NCBI GenBank assembly: GCA_002694345.1
Contig: NZLV01000074.1
Span: forward strand, 1 to 34,651
DNA: 34,651 nucleotides
Origin: Maricaulis sp.
GTDB taxonomy: Bacteria > Pseudomonadota > Alphaproteobacteria > Caulobacterales > Maricaulaceae
Direction: 5' to 3'
Shown here: piece after piece, positions 8,987 through 19,068 of the stretch
Numbering within the stretch: position 1 is the first letter of the stretch
Layout: each line of letters starts with the position of its first letter
Position numbers and translations under genes: made by a program
The notes under the pieces: generated by a model
Seen by the model: only the letters and a program-made list of their open reading frames with translations
Told to the model about the DNA's origin: nothing
The model's database searches: none

Positions 8987-9849
8987 CACTTTTCACCGTC
9001 TTGCAGGACCAGGACCGCGTTCTGCCGCATCTGCCGGGCGATCGTGTAGCCCTGGGTCAGACACAGGCCGGCGGCGCTGTCCTCGAGGGCGGCATCATGC
9101 CGCGTCTCGATCAAAATCATGCCCGGCCACAGGTCTCGCGGTGCAGTCGCGAAAAAAGCCTTCAGCACGGGCGTTTCATAACCTTCGATGTCAATCTTCA
9201 TGACATCGACCCGGCTCGTACCGGTCTCGGTCAGCAGCTGGGCCAGAGGACGCAGCGGCACGGTCACCCCGTCGCCATCCTGCTCCACATGAACCTCGCC
9301 GCGATTGCCACCGCTGACAGAGAGGTGGGCCTCGCCCTCCTCTGCGCCAAGGGCCACGGGCGCGACAGTGACGTCTTCTGCCGTCGAGGCCGTCAGGTTG
9401 AATTCCAGACGCCGGCGGTTCTCCGGATCCGGTTCCACCGCGACCACCTTGACCGGTTTGCCGAGCGTGCGGGCATCGGCCAGGACGGACAGGGTGTAGA
9501 GGCCGGCATTGGCCCCGGCGTCGACGAAGACAAAAGGCGTGTCTGCATTGTGGTCGGCGATCCGCTGCCGGATTTCCGACCGCTCCGCATCATCCCAGGT
9601 CCGCGAGCCCGCAAAGACCCGTTTCTCGCAACGATTGTCGCGCAGGTGCAGGCGGGCAAACTGTCCGGGGAAGACCTCGACATCGGCGATCTCGCGTCCA
9701 CCGGACATCAGGGCGCGGCGGACGAGGGATTCAGCAGCCCGACGCAACCCGTCCGCCGGCAGGACCATCGGCAAGCGCCGCATGCGCTCGGACAGGCCGG
9801 ACAAGGCAAAGGCTCCAAACGGAGCGGAGATCGGGTCGGGTCGGTTCAT
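8986..9849 (-). CDS. FkbM family methyltransferase
   Basis: [20 protein letters not shown] (SAM motif I), [37 protein letters not shown]; characteristic FkbM motifs. Confidence 0.9.
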   Translation of the reverse strand: MNRPDPISAPFGAFALSGLSERMRRLPMVLPADGLRRAAESLVRRALMSGGREIADVEVFPGQFARLHLRDNRCEKRVFAGSRTWDDAERSEIRQRIADHNADTPFVFVDAGANAGLYTLSVLADARTLGKPVKVVAVEPDPENRRRLEFNLTASTAEDVTVAPVALGAEEGEAHLSVSGGNRGEVHVEQDGDGVTVPLRPLAQLLTETGTSRVDVMKIDIEGYETPVLKAFFATAPRDLWPGMILIETRHDAALEDSAAGLCLTQGYTIARQMRQNAVLVLQDGEK

Positions 9850-9873
9850 CAGGACACCTCAGGCCGGAATGGC

Positions 9874-9900
9874 CGGGGCGGTTGAAGACCAACCGCCCCG
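9874..9900. other. Intergenic hairpin between dnaK and fkbM
   Basis: CGGGGCGGTTG(9874-9884)-AAGAC-CAACCGCCCCG(9890-9900): perfect 11-bp stem, 5-nt loop, 13 nt after dnaK stop on the minus strand; no following T-tract in that direction. Confidence 0.7.
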
Positions 9901-9912
9901 AATATCCGGACC

Positions 9913-11823
9913 TTAGCTGTCCTTTTTGTTTTCGTCGTCGACTTCGGAGAATTCCGCGTCGACCACGTCATCATCGCCCTCGGCGTCCGACTTGGCGTCG
10001 GCTTCGGCCGCTTCGGTCTGTTGGGCCGCATACATGGCCTCGCCGAGCTTCATGGCCGCCTGGACCAGGGCCTGGGTCTTCTGCTGGATGGCTTCCAGAT
10101 CCTCGCCATCCTTGACCTCTTTCAGCTCGTTCAGGGCCGCCTCGATGGCTTCCTTGTCGGCAGACGGAACCTTGTCGCCGAATTCCTCGAGCTGCTTTTC
10201 GGTCTGGTGGACCATGGCTTCGGCACCATTGCGGGCTTCGACCAGTTCCTTGCGCTTCTTGTCCGCGTCGGCATTTGCCTCGGCGTCCTTGACCATGTTG
10301 TCGATCTCGTCATCGGACAGGCCACCGGAGGCTTGGATGCGGATCGCCTGTTCCTTGCCGGTCGCCTTGTCCTTGGCGGACACGTTGACGATTCCGTTGG
10401 CGTCGATGTCGAAGGTCACCTCGATCTGCGGCAGACCGCGCGGGGCCGGCGGGATGCCGACCAGGTCGAACTGGCCGAGCAGCTTGTTGTCGGCTGCCAT
10501 TTCGCGCTCACCCTGGGACACCCGAATGGTCACGGCGGTCTGGTTGTCGTCCGCGGTCGAGAAGGTCTGAGACTTCTTGGTCGGGATCGTGGTGTTGCGG
10601 TCGATCAGGCGGGTGAAGACACCACCCAGCGTCTCGATACCCAGCGACAGCGGGGTCACGTCGAGCAGCAGGACGTCCTTCACATCACCTTGCAGAACGC
10701 CGGCCTGGATGGCGGCACCCATGGCAACCACTTCATCCGGGTTCACACCCTTGTGCGGATCCTTGCCGAAGAAGCCTTTCACGGCTTCCTGGACCTTGGG
10801 CATGCGGGTCATGCCGCCGACCAGGACGATATCGTCAATGTCGGAGGCGCTCAGACCGGCATCCTTCAGGGCCTTCTTGCACGGTTCCAGCGTCCGCTTG
10901 ACCAGGTCTTCGACCAGGGCTTCCAGCTTGGCGCGGGACAGTTTGATGTTCAGGTGTTTGGGACCCGAGGCATCGGCCGTGATGAAGGGCAGGTTCACTT
11001 CATAGGAGGTGGCCGAGGAGAGTTCCTTCTTGGCCTTCTCGGCTTCTTCCTTCAGGCGCTGGAGAGCCAGCTTGTCGGCCTTCAGGTCGATGCCGTTTTC
11101 CTTTTTGAATTCGTCTGCGAGGTATTCGACAATGCGCATGTCGAAGTCTTCACCGCCGAGGAAGGTGTCACCATTGGTGGCTTTCACCTCGAACACGCCA
11201 TCGCCGATTTCCAGGATGGAGACGTCGAACGTACCACCGCCGAGGTCGAACACGGCGATCGTCTTGTTCTCGCCCTTGTCCAGGCCATAGGCCAGGGCCG
11301 CTGCGGTCGGTTCGTTGATGATGCGCAGGACTTCCAGGCCGGCGATCTTGCCGGCGTCCTTGGTGGCCTGACGCTGGGCGTCATCGAAATAGGCCGGAAC
11401 CGTGATAACGGCTTTCTCGACCGTTTCACCCAGATAGGATTCCGCGGTTTCCTTCATCTTCTGAAGGGTGAAGGCGGAAATTTCGGACGGGGCGTATTTC
11501 TTGTCGCGACCCTTGACCCAAGCGGCATTGTTGTCCGAAGGGACGATCGAATAGGGCACCATGTCGATGTCCTTCTTGACCGTCGGGTCATCCATGTTGC
11601 GGCCGATCAGGCGCTTGATGGCAAAAAACGTGTAATCGGGGTTGGTGACGGCCTGGCGTTTTGCCGGCTGGCCGATCAGGCGCTCGCCGTCTTCCGTGAA
11701 AGCCACCACGGACGGGGTCGTCCGGACGCCTTCCGAATTCTCGATGACCTTCGGTTGGCCGTTTTCCATAACAGCCACACAGGAATTGGTCGTACCCAGG
11801 TCGATGCCGATGACCTTGCTCAT
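9913..11823 (-). CDS. dnaK: Chaperone DnaK (Hsp70)
   Basis: [42 protein letters not shown]...[25 protein letters not shown]...; the ORF-track start at 12036 is too far upstream. Confidence 0.99.
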   Translation of the reverse strand: MSKVIGIDLGTTNSCVAVMENGQPKVIENSEGVRTTPSVVAFTEDGERLIGQPAKRQAVTNPDYTFFAIKRLIGRNMDDPTVKKDIDMVPYSIVPSDNNAAWVKGRDKKYAPSEISAFTLQKMKETAESYLGETVEKAVITVPAYFDDAQRQATKDAGKIAGLEVLRIINEPTAAALAYGLDKGENKTIAVFDLGGGTFDVSILEIGDGVFEVKATNGDTFLGGEDFDMRIVEYLADEFKKENGIDLKADKLALQRLKEEAEKAKKELSSATSYEVNLPFITADASGPKHLNIKLSRAKLEALVEDLVKRTLEPCKKALKDAGLSASDIDDIVLVGGMTRMPKVQEAVKGFFGKDPHKGVNPDEVVAMGAAIQAGVLQGDVKDVLLLDVTPLSLGIETLGGVFTRLIDRNTTIPTKKSQTFSTADDNQTAVTIRVSQGEREMAADNKLLGQFDLVGIPPAPRGLPQIEVTFDIDANGIVNVSAKDKATGKEQAIRIQASGGLSDDEIDNMVKDAEANADADKKRKELVEARNGAEAMVHQTEKQLEEFGDKVPSADKEAIEAALNELKEVKDGEDLEAIQQKTQALVQAAMKLGEAMYAAQQTEAAEADAKSDAEGDDDVVDAEFSEVDDENKKDS

Positions 11824-11934
11824 TGATCGTCTCTCCGTTTTTTCCAAGCGGGACCGGGGCTGTCGAGGTCGGCCTTTGTAAAAAGCACCGGGCCTGACGC
11901 GTTCCGTCCCCTTCGGGATCGTCATTGATAAACC

Positions 11935-11962
11935 GGCGATGCCGCCGCCGGCGTGGTTCAAG
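11935..11962 (-). promoter_or_regulatory. Possible sigma-32 (RpoH)-type promoter of dnaK
   Basis: Minus strand carries CTTGAA (11962..11957) followed after a GC-rich spacer by GGCATCG; the -35 matches the heat-shock consensus, the -10 is weak. Confidence 0.3.
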
Positions 11963-12142
11963 TGTTTGCAGGGAATAACCCCGCGCTTGGTAGGCGATTT
12001 AGGAAGGGGTGACGGGCAACGCAAGGCCCGGTTCATATATCATGCAGATTCCGCTGCATTGGGCCCGATTTGGACCCGCTTCAGGCCTGTTTGCGCAGGT
12101 TTCGGGTGGAAGCCGGGTCGGTCCTGTCACATCTTCGGGTCC

Positions 12143-12784
12143 ATGGTGATACCTGTTTCCCCTCCCTCCGGTTTCCGTTTCCTGCCCGGTCATTTCGATC
12201 GCGAGGCCCAGGCGGCGCTGATCGCGGCCGTCATGGACGCCACGCAAAGCGCCCCCTTCTGGCGCCCGACCATGCCGCGCACCGGCCAACCGCTCTCTGT
12301 GATGATGACGAATTTCGGTCCGCTTGGCTGGGTGACCGACAAGGCGAAGGGCTATCGCTATGAGCCTGCCCATCCGCAGACCGGAGCGCCCTGGCCTGCC
12401 ATGCCGCAGGCCCTGCTCGATCTCTGGGCGGCTGTATCGGACTTTCCCGCCCCGCCCGAAGCCTGTCTGGTCAATTGGTACGGTCCGGACAGCAAGATGG
12501 GTCTTCATGTCGACTGGGATGAAGAGGCCACCGACGCTGCCGTGGTCTCGATCTCGCTGGGGGACAAGGCGCGGTTCCGGATCGGTGGACCGGAACGCAA
12601 GGGGCGGACATCCTCCCTGGTCCTGTCATCGGGCGATGTCGTGGTGCTCGGAGGCGAGGCCCGGCGCTGCTATCACGGGGTCGACCGGATCTATCCGGGC
12701 ACGTCGACACTCCTGCCCGAGGCGCACTTTCCCGGCGGTGGCCGTATCAATCTGACCATGCGGCGGGGGACGATCCCCGGCTGA
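12143..12784 (+). CDS. alkB: Alpha-ketoglutarate-dependent dioxygenase AlkB
   Basis: HVDWDEE (HxD), TNFG, SISLGDKARFRIGG, SGDVVVLGGEARRCYHGVDRI, RINLTMRR; AlkB motif set. ATG 12143 better than ORF-track start. Confidence 0.95.
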   Translation: MVIPVSPPSGFRFLPGHFDREAQAALIAAVMDATQSAPFWRPTMPRTGQPLSVMMTNFGPLGWVTDKAKGYRYEPAHPQTGAPWPAMPQALLDLWAAVSDFPAPPEACLVNWYGPDSKMGLHVDWDEEATDAAVVSISLGDKARFRIGGPERKGRTSSLVLSSGDVVVLGGEARRCYHGVDRIYPGTSTLLPEAHFPGGGRINLTMRRGTIPG

Positions 12785-12791
12785 GACCGTC

Positions 12792-13142
12792 TCAACCGAA
12801 GAACCAGCGCGCCAGCGACCCCAGCACACCCAAGGTGAAGACCGGCACTGTCGCCGGCACCACTTTGACGGCCCAGCTTTCCGGTAAAAAGAAGACGTCA
12901 CGTTCCCAGCCTTCGGTCCGCCCGGTCATGCGACAGGCCAGGGTCTGCAGGATGCAGGTGCCACCATTGAGCAGGATGCCGATCAGCACGCCCATGGGCG
13001 CGATCAAGGCAAGCGCCGCCCAAAGGGCGCCTTCGCCGGTCAGGGCATAGTGATAGAGCGGGATCAGCATGCTGACACAGGCAATCACGATCAGCGTGTG
13101 AACCAGGCGGAGGGTAAACAGGGCGGCAGCCATCTCAGACAT
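12792..13142 (-). CDS. Small multi-TM membrane protein
   Basis: About 116 aa from MSEMAAALFTLRLVHTLIVIACVSMLIPLYHYALTG...; at least three hydrophobic segments; start overlaps the end of the upstream gene (13135). Confidence 0.65.
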   Translation of the reverse strand: MSEMAAALFTLRLVHTLIVIACVSMLIPLYHYALTGEGALWAALALIAPMGVLIGILLNGGTCILQTLACRMTGRTEGWERDVFFLPESWAVKVVPATVPVFTLGVLGSLARWFFG

Positions 13143-14649
13143 GGTCCTCGGGATTGTTGGCCGGACGGGGCGGCAAAGGGGGCAGGCTGGCCATGGGCAC
13201 TGAGCGGCCGTCACCCAGCACGATCCGGACATGGTGCGGGCGCAACTCCCGGGGTTCCGGTACGCCGCAGGAATGCGCAATCATTTCCACATGCTGGCGG
13301 ATCGTATTGGCATACTCCGCGACCTTCTCGGCCTTGTCCTTCACCACCAGGCCGCGCTGCAGGCGCTTGTCATGCGTGGTAATCCCGGTCGGACAGGTAT
13401 TGCGATGGCATTTGAGTGCCTGGATACAGCCGAGCGAGAACATGAAGCCGCGGGCGCACTGGATGAAATCCGCCCCGGCGGCGATGGCCCAGGCGGCATG
13501 GCCGGGGATGAGGAGCTTGCCGGATGCCACGATCCGGATCCGGTTCTTCAGGCCGTACTGGTCGCGAAGGGCCACCAGCATGGGCAGGGCTTCGCGCAGG
13601 GGCAGGCCAACATTGTCCATCAAGGCCATCGGAGCCGCCCCGGTGCCGCCATCCCCGCCATCCACGGTGATGAAATCAGGGGCTGCTTCCAGACCGTGCC
13701 GTGTCACCGCTTCGAACAAATCGTCCAGAAAAGCCGGATCGCTGATCACGGTCTTGAAACCCGCAGGCTTTCCCGTGACGTCCCGGATGTGGGCCAGCAT
13801 ATCGAGCAGGCCGTCGACATCATCGAATTCAGGGTGCCGGTTGGGCGAGATGGACGCCTGGCCGGGCTCGATGCCCCGAATGGCGGCGATCTCGGCTGTC
13901 ACCTTCGCGCCGGGCAGGATCCCGCCCTTTCCCGGTTTGGCGCCCTGGGCCAATTTCAGTTCGAACATGCGGACCTGGTCATGACGGGCAATCGCGCGCA
14001 GCTTGTCATCGCTCAGCCCGCCGGTCTCATCGCGGACGCCGTATTTGGCCGTTCCGATCTGGAAAACGATGTCGCAACCGCCTTCCAGATGCATGGGTGA
14101 AAGCCCGCCCTCGCCCGTATTCATCCAGATCCCGGCCTTGGCTGCACCTCGCGAGAGGGCGCGCACGGCCGGCTTGGACAGGGCACCATAGCTCATGCCG
14201 GAAATATTGAAGAAGGAGGGTGCGTCAAAGGGCTGGCGGGCTCCGGCCCCGATCCGCAGGGGCTGGGTTTCAGCGGAATGGTCATCCAGTGGCGGAAAGG
14301 GATGATTGAGGAAGATCGCGGTGCCCGGCTTGTCGAGCGGCTTGGTCGAGCCGAAGGGAATGGTGCCGCCCTGTCCGCTGGCCGCCCGGTACACCCATTG
14401 GCGCTCGGCGCGATTGAAGGGAAGTTCTTCCCGGTCCAGCGCGAAGAAATACTGGCGGAAAAACTCGCCCAGATGGGTGAACAGGTTCCGGAATCGTCCG
14501 ACCAGCGGGTAATTCCGTCGGACCGTGTCCCGGGTCTGACTGATATCGATGATGTAGAGGACCAGGGCGAACAGGACGAGGGCGCCCAGGATCAGAATGA
14601 ATCCCTGGGTCAGGACATTCATGGCTTGCATCGCCCAGTTCGGCAGCAT
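13135..14649 (-). CDS. FMN-binding glutamate synthase-like family protein
   Basis: N-terminal TM plus GltS-type barrel: FNISGMSYGALSKPAVRALSRGAAKAGIWMNTGEGGLSPMHL...ITVDGGDGGTGAAPMALMDNVGLPL...CHRNTCPTGITTHDKRLQRGL. Confidence 0.92.
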   Translation of the reverse strand: MLPNWAMQAMNVLTQGFILILGALVLFALVLYIIDISQTRDTVRRNYPLVGRFRNLFTHLGEFFRQYFFALDREELPFNRAERQWVYRAASGQGGTIPFGSTKPLDKPGTAIFLNHPFPPLDDHSAETQPLRIGAGARQPFDAPSFFNISGMSYGALSKPAVRALSRGAAKAGIWMNTGEGGLSPMHLEGGCDIVFQIGTAKYGVRDETGGLSDDKLRAIARHDQVRMFELKLAQGAKPGKGGILPGAKVTAEIAAIRGIEPGQASISPNRHPEFDDVDGLLDMLAHIRDVTGKPAGFKTVISDPAFLDDLFEAVTRHGLEAAPDFITVDGGDGGTGAAPMALMDNVGLPLREALPMLVALRDQYGLKNRIRIVASGKLLIPGHAAWAIAAGADFIQCARGFMFSLGCIQALKCHRNTCPTGITTHDKRLQRGLVVKDKAEKVAEYANTIRQHVEMIAHSCGVPEPRELRPHHVRIVLGDGRSVPMASLPPLPPRPANNPEDHV

Positions 14650-14736
14650 GATGATTGTTCCTTCGCGTCAGACCGGATCGCATACTGTGCCCACCCGCGC
14701 GATCTGGCGAGAGGCTTTTGCCTACCACTTTGATCT

Positions 14737-16035
14737 TCAGTCCGAATTCGCCGCTTCCAGCTCAGCCGCGATCTGTTCCGCCCTGTCGATGCGCAGGTCT
14801 GCTGTCTGGTCGTCGGCGCCCATGTCCAGCTGACCGGCCTTCCAGTCCATCGCCATGGCGACCCGGGAATGCCCGGATGGGTGGTCGAAGAAAACAAACT
14901 CTTCCCACGCCGAAGGCTCGATCTTGCGATAGGAGGACAGACGCAGGGCGACCGTGGCAAAACCGTCCGGTTCGCGGGCCGAGTTCAGGCCGAAAATGTC
15001 GGCCTCGGCCTCATTGGTGTAGACGATCCGGTTGTAGACCGGCGTCGTGACCAGGAAGAAGACGGTCAGACAGGCGCTCAACAAGGGAAGACCGGCGATA
15101 TCGCCGATATCCTTCACACCCCAACTCTTTCCGAATGCCATGTTGGCCCATTTGAACAGCCCGTCGGCAAAAGCCAGGCCCAGCGCCAGCAGCACGCCGA
15201 AATAGACGAACATCTCCCAGATATGATTGAGCACGTAATGGCCCATTTCATGGCCCATCACGGCCAGAACCTCATCCGGGTCCGTCTGGTCGACCAGCGT
15301 GTCGGAAAGGGCAATCCGTGTCGTGCCGAACAGGCCGGAGACATTGGCCGTGATGCGGTTGGACTGACGGGAGACGTCGAAGACATAGACATCGTCGGCC
15401 GGAATGCCATTGGCATGGGCGATGGCCAGGATGTCATCGCGCAGCTCGCCCTCTTCCATCGGCGTGTAGTCGTTGAACAGGGGTTCGATATAAACCGGGG
15501 CAATCAACAGGGCGAAGGCCATGAAAACAATGGCGATACCGGCGCCCCACAGCCACCAGGCTGCCTTGGCCAGGCGGATCATCACGTAGAAAACGGTCAG
15601 GAACAGCGCGCCCATGATCGTGCTGACGAGCAGCTGCATGGCCCATTCAACAACCCAGCCGGTCAGGCTCATCGTGGAGAGATTGAAGGCGTGTTCGCGG
15701 AAGAAGCCTTCATAGACCGTCAGCGGGAAGCTCAGAAGTGCAGAAGCGAGGGACCAGGCAATCACGAACAGCGGAATGGCCAGCCAGCGCCAGGGCATCC
15801 AGGCCTCGACCTTGTCGCGGACCTTGCGGGCGAATCCGCTTTGCAGCAGGACCCAGGCAACCGCGAGGCTGACAAGGGCATTGACCAGGATCAGCCAGTA
15901 ACCGCCCTCGAAATAGCTGTCTGACCGGTCCCGGGCCGCGCCATCGAGTGTCGCGAGATAGGCGGATGTGGCGGCGTCGGCGTCAAATCCAGGTGCCTCT
16001 GACAGGGCCAGTCCGGCCAGTTCTGACAAGATCAT
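14737..16035 (-). CDS. M48 family metallopeptidase (Ste24/CAAX protease-like)
   Basis: VMGHEMGHYVLNHI (HExxH), NEAEADIFGLN, FDHPSGHSRVAMAMDWK, multiple TM segments. Confidence 0.95.
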   Translation of the reverse strand: MILSELAGLALSEAPGFDADAATSAYLATLDGAARDRSDSYFEGGYWLILVNALVSLAVAWVLLQSGFARKVRDKVEAWMPWRWLAIPLFVIAWSLASALLSFPLTVYEGFFREHAFNLSTMSLTGWVVEWAMQLLVSTIMGALFLTVFYVMIRLAKAAWWLWGAGIAIVFMAFALLIAPVYIEPLFNDYTPMEEGELRDDILAIAHANGIPADDVYVFDVSRQSNRITANVSGLFGTTRIALSDTLVDQTDPDEVLAVMGHEMGHYVLNHIWEMFVYFGVLLALGLAFADGLFKWANMAFGKSWGVKDIGDIAGLPLLSACLTVFFLVTTPVYNRIVYTNEAEADIFGLNSAREPDGFATVALRLSSYRKIEPSAWEEFVFFDHPSGHSRVAMAMDWKAGQLDMGADDQTADLRIDRAEQIAAELEAANSD

Positions 16036-16122
16036 GATTGCTCCCCCGGCCTCTATTCATGGGCCGGGGGTATGAGGTGGCGATCAGTGGGGCAAGTCAA
16101 GCCTGCCTGCAAAGCCCTGAAA

Positions 16123-16734
16123 TCAGGCCTTTACGTCGAGATTGCCGCCGGCTTCACCGGTCGGGTTGCCACCCGGCTGGCCAGCCGAAACGGCCACCAT
16201 CGCAGCCCGCAAGGTGCGGTCACCAATGACGAAACCGGTCTGCATGACCGAGGCAATCTTGCCGGACGGCTGGTCCGACGGGATCTGCGCGACCGCCTGG
16301 TGGCGGTTCGGGTCGAATACATCGCCTGGCGCCGGATCGATCATTTTCACGCCATGGCGCTCCATCTTGGAGAGGAGCGATTTTTCCGTCATCGCGATGC
16401 CATCGACCAGGTTTTTCAGCGCATCGGACGCGCCCTCCATCTGGTCCGGGCCCAGGGCAGCCAGGGCGCGCGACAGATTGTCCGCCACGTCCAGCATGTC
16501 CTTGGCGAAATTGGACACGGAATAGACGCGGGCGTCGGAGATTTCCTTCTCGGCCCGGCGGCGCGTGTTCTGGGCGTCGGCGAGGGCACGCAGGCGATCA
16601 TCGCGCAGCGTGTCGATTTCGGCCGTCAGCTCGGCGATCACCGCTTCGGGAGATGTGTCTTCAACCGGCGCGGCGGCGTCTTCGGTTTCGGTTTCCGGTG
16701 TGGTGTTTTCGTTGTCGCTCATGTCGTTCTTCAC
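16123..16734 (-). CDS. grpE: Nucleotide exchange factor GrpE
   Basis: [41 protein letters not shown]...[26 protein letters not shown]; 4-nt overlap with hrcA. Confidence 0.97.
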   Translation of the reverse strand: MKNDMSDNENTTPETETEDAAAPVEDTSPEAVIAELTAEIDTLRDDRLRALADAQNTRRRAEKEISDARVYSVSNFAKDMLDVADNLSRALAALGPDQMEGASDALKNLVDGIAMTEKSLLSKMERHGVKMIDPAPGDVFDPNRHQAVAQIPSDQPSGKIASVMQTGFVIGDRTLRAAMVAVSAGQPGGNPTGEAGGNLDVKA

Positions 16735-17804
16735 TCTCGTCGCGTGCCGTCCAGGATCTGGCCGACGACACGGGCTGTGTAGTCGACCAGCGGAATAACA
16801 CGGGCATAGTTCAAACGCGTGGGGCCAATTACACCCAGCGCGCCGATGATTTCCTGTTCCGAGTTCATATAGGGAGCCACGATCACGCTTGAACCCGACA
16901 GGCTGAAGAGCGGGTTCTCTGCGCCGATGAACAGGCGAACCCCGTCCCCGTCGCGCGCCTTGTCCAGCAGGGTGATCAGCTCTTCCTTGCGTTCAATGTC
17001 CTCGAACAGCATGCGGATGCGTTCCAGATCGCCTGCGGCATCGACGCTTTCCAGCAAGCGGGCCTGGCCGCGTACGATCAGGGCCCGGTCATCCTTGCGG
17101 CCGGTCCAGTCGGCGAGGCCTTGCTTCACCAGGGTCTCCGCAGCGGTGTCCAGCTGGGCGCGGCGTTCGTCGATTTCCTGGGCAATCGCTTTGCGGGCCT
17201 CGTCCAGACTGCGGCCTTTGAGGCGGGCGGACAAGTAGTTGCCGGCTTCCACCAGGGTCGCCGGGAACATGCCTTCCGGCGTACGCATCAAACGGTTTTC
17301 GACCGAACCGTCCTCGAAAACGAGGATGCCCAGGACTTCCTGGGTCGAGAGCGGCACAAATTCTACATGGCGCAGCGGCGCTTCGCGCTTCGGCGTGACC
17401 ACCAGTCCGGCACCACCTGCCAGGCCGCTGAGCAGGGAGGAGGCCTCGGACAGCAGGTCCTGTGTCGTGCGTCCGGAGCGCACCACCTTGCCCTCGATCG
17501 CCTTGCGCTCGTCCGCACTCAACTCGCCGACCTGCAGCAGCCCGTCCACGAACAGGCGCAAACCGGCATGGGTCGGCATGCGGCCAGCGCTGGAATGCGG
17601 CGCCGAAAGCAGGCCCAGCTGGGCGAGATCGGCCATTGTGTTGCGGATCGAGGCGGGAGAGAGGGAGAGATTGCCGGTCTGGGACAGGGTGCGCGAGCCC
17701 ACCGGTTCGCCCGAGCGCAGATAGGCTTCCACGATCTCGCGGAAGATCGTGCGCATGCGGTCATCCAGGGCGGACAGCGCGGATGCGTGCGGTATCGGGT
17801 TCAT
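16731..17804 (-). CDS. hrcA: Heat-inducible transcriptional repressor HrcA
   Basis: [80 protein letters not shown]-terminal [24 protein letters not shown]. Confidence 0.97.
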   Translation of the reverse strand: MNPIPHASALSALDDRMRTIFREIVEAYLRSGEPVGSRTLSQTGNLSLSPASIRNTMADLAQLGLLSAPHSSAGRMPTHAGLRLFVDGLLQVGELSADERKAIEGKVVRSGRTTQDLLSEASSLLSGLAGGAGLVVTPKREAPLRHVEFVPLSTQEVLGILVFEDGSVENRLMRTPEGMFPATLVEAGNYLSARLKGRSLDEARKAIAQEIDERRAQLDTAAETLVKQGLADWTGRKDDRALIVRGQARLLESVDAAGDLERIRMLFEDIERKEELITLLDKARDGDGVRLFIGAENPLFSLSGSSVIVAPYMNSEQEIIGALGVIGPTRLNYARVIPLVDYTARVVGQILDGTRRE

Positions 17805-17933
17805 GTCCCCTGAATTAGTCGTGCCCGGCGCAAGGTTCAATTCCTATTGATGCGACACGGTTTGAGACCGGTGCTTGAAGCGGGCGGCGCATCCCGCTAC
17901 CAGCCTAGCACCAAACCTGACCGGAGAGACGAG

Positions 17934-18650
17934 ATGAGACCAATGGGACGGGCGCGCGATGCGATGCGGGCCGTGACGCTGGAGGCCGGTGCCTCCCTTT
18001 ATGCTGAAGGCTCCTGCCTGGCCCGGTTCGGCGGGACGCACGTCCTGTGCACGGCCTCGATCGAGGAGAGCGTACCGCCCTGGCTGCGCGGCGGTGGTAA
18101 GGGCTGGGTCACCGCGGAATACGGCATGCTGCCGCGCTCGACCCATACGCGGTCCCGCCGGGAAGCGGCGGCGGGCAAGCAATCCGGCCGCACGCAAGAA
18201 ATCCAGCGCCTGATCGGTCGCTCCTTGCGGGCTGTGGTCGACCTGAAAGCGCTCGGGGAGCGCCAGATCACGATCGATTGTGACGTCCTGCAGGCCGATG
18301 GCGGCACCCGGACGGCGGCCATCACCGGCGCCTGGGTCGCCCTGAAGCAGGCCACCGGCTATCTGATCGAGGAGGGCGTGCTGAAATCCGACCCCGTCTA
18401 TGGCCAGTTGGCCGCGATTTCCTGCGGCGTGATTGACGGCGAGACCCGTCTGGACCTGGAATATGAGGAAGATCGCCGCGCCGAGGCCGATGCAAACTTT
18501 GTTCTCACGGATAATGGCGGTATCGTGGAAATTCAGGCGACGGCTGAAGACAAGCCCATCCCGGAGAGCGATTTCACAGAATTGTTCTCGCTGGCCAAGG
18601 CCGGTGTCGCGGATCTCTGCGCCCTGCAGATGGCGGCTTTGAAGGCCTGA
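17934..18650 (+). CDS. rph: Ribonuclease PH
   Basis: [19 protein letters not shown]...[87 protein letters not shown]. Confidence 0.98.
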   Translation: MRPMGRARDAMRAVTLEAGASLYAEGSCLARFGGTHVLCTASIEESVPPWLRGGGKGWVTAEYGMLPRSTHTRSRREAAAGKQSGRTQEIQRLIGRSLRAVVDLKALGERQITIDCDVLQADGGTRTAAITGAWVALKQATGYLIEEGVLKSDPVYGQLAAISCGVIDGETRLDLEYEEDRRAEADANFVLTDNGGIVEIQATAEDKPIPESDFTELFSLAKAGVADLCALQMAALKA

Positions 18651-18662
18651 GCCCAAGGACTG

Positions 18663-18678
18663 CGCCGGTTTTCCGGCG
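18663..18678. terminator. Short GC hairpin after rph
   Basis: CGCCGG-TTTT-CCGGCG perfect stem 13 nt after the rph stop; no T-tract afterwards. Confidence 0.45.
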
Positions 18679-18684
18679 AAGAAA

Positions 18685-18774
18685 CAGACGGCGGGAGCGC
18701 GCTGGGGGGCTGAAAACGGCCCGCAAGGCTACTCTTGGGAAGGGGCGACCTTGCAGGCCCGCCCCCGCCGTCTG
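18685..18774. ncRNA. 90-nt inverted-repeat element (candidate structured RNA or bidirectional terminator)
   Basis: CAGACGGCGGG (18685-18695) is the exact reverse complement of CCCGCCGTCTG (18764-18774); nested GCAAGG (18723-18728)/CCTTGC (18749-18754). Noncoding gap between convergent genes. Class not identified. Confidence 0.4.
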
Positions 18775-18819
18775 ACCCGTCCGGTTTGACCCGGCCGGAT
18801 TTCGGTATGACCCTCGCGC

Positions 18820-19056
18820 CTATTCGGCTGCGTCCGGGTCGTCTTCATCCTCTTCATCATCGAAACTCAGCAGATCGCCTGGCTGGCAGCCGAGTTCTCG
18901 GCAGAGCGCTTCCAGCGTGGAGAAGCGGACGGCCTTGGCCTTGCCTGTCTTGAGAATGGACAGATTGGCCATGGTGATACCGACGCGGTCGCACAATTCC
19001 GTCAGGGACATGCGGCGCTCGAGGAGCATTCGGTCGAGGGTGACGCGGATTGGCAT
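18820..19056 (-). CDS. XRE/Cro-type helix-turn-helix regulator
   Basis: MPIRVTLDRMLLERRMSLTELCDRVGITMANLSILKTGKAKAVRFSTLEALCRELGCQPGDLLSF + acidic tail; typical DUF2975 partner. Confidence 0.93.
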   Translation of the reverse strand: MPIRVTLDRMLLERRMSLTELCDRVGITMANLSILKTGKAKAVRFSTLEALCRELGCQPGDLLSFDDEEDEDDPDAAE

Positions 19057-19068
19057 GTGTGCGTCCCC

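Noticed and set aside
10021-11826. 601-aa plus-strand ORF antisense to dnaK
   Set aside because: Long antisense ORFs opposite dnaK are a well-known consequence of codon bias in high-GC genomes; dnaK on the minus strand is unambiguous and the antisense peptide shows low-complexity G/L/V/D composition.
17805-17933. CIRCE element in the hrcA/rph divergent region
   Set aside because: No TTAGCACTC-N9-GAGTGCTAA-like inverted repeat present.
18723-18754. Possible SRP (4.5S) RNA because CCCGCAAGGCTACTCT resembles the E. coli 5' domain
   Set aside because: Lacks the conserved S-domain GGTCAGGTCCGGAAGGAAGCAGCC, so not SRP RNA.
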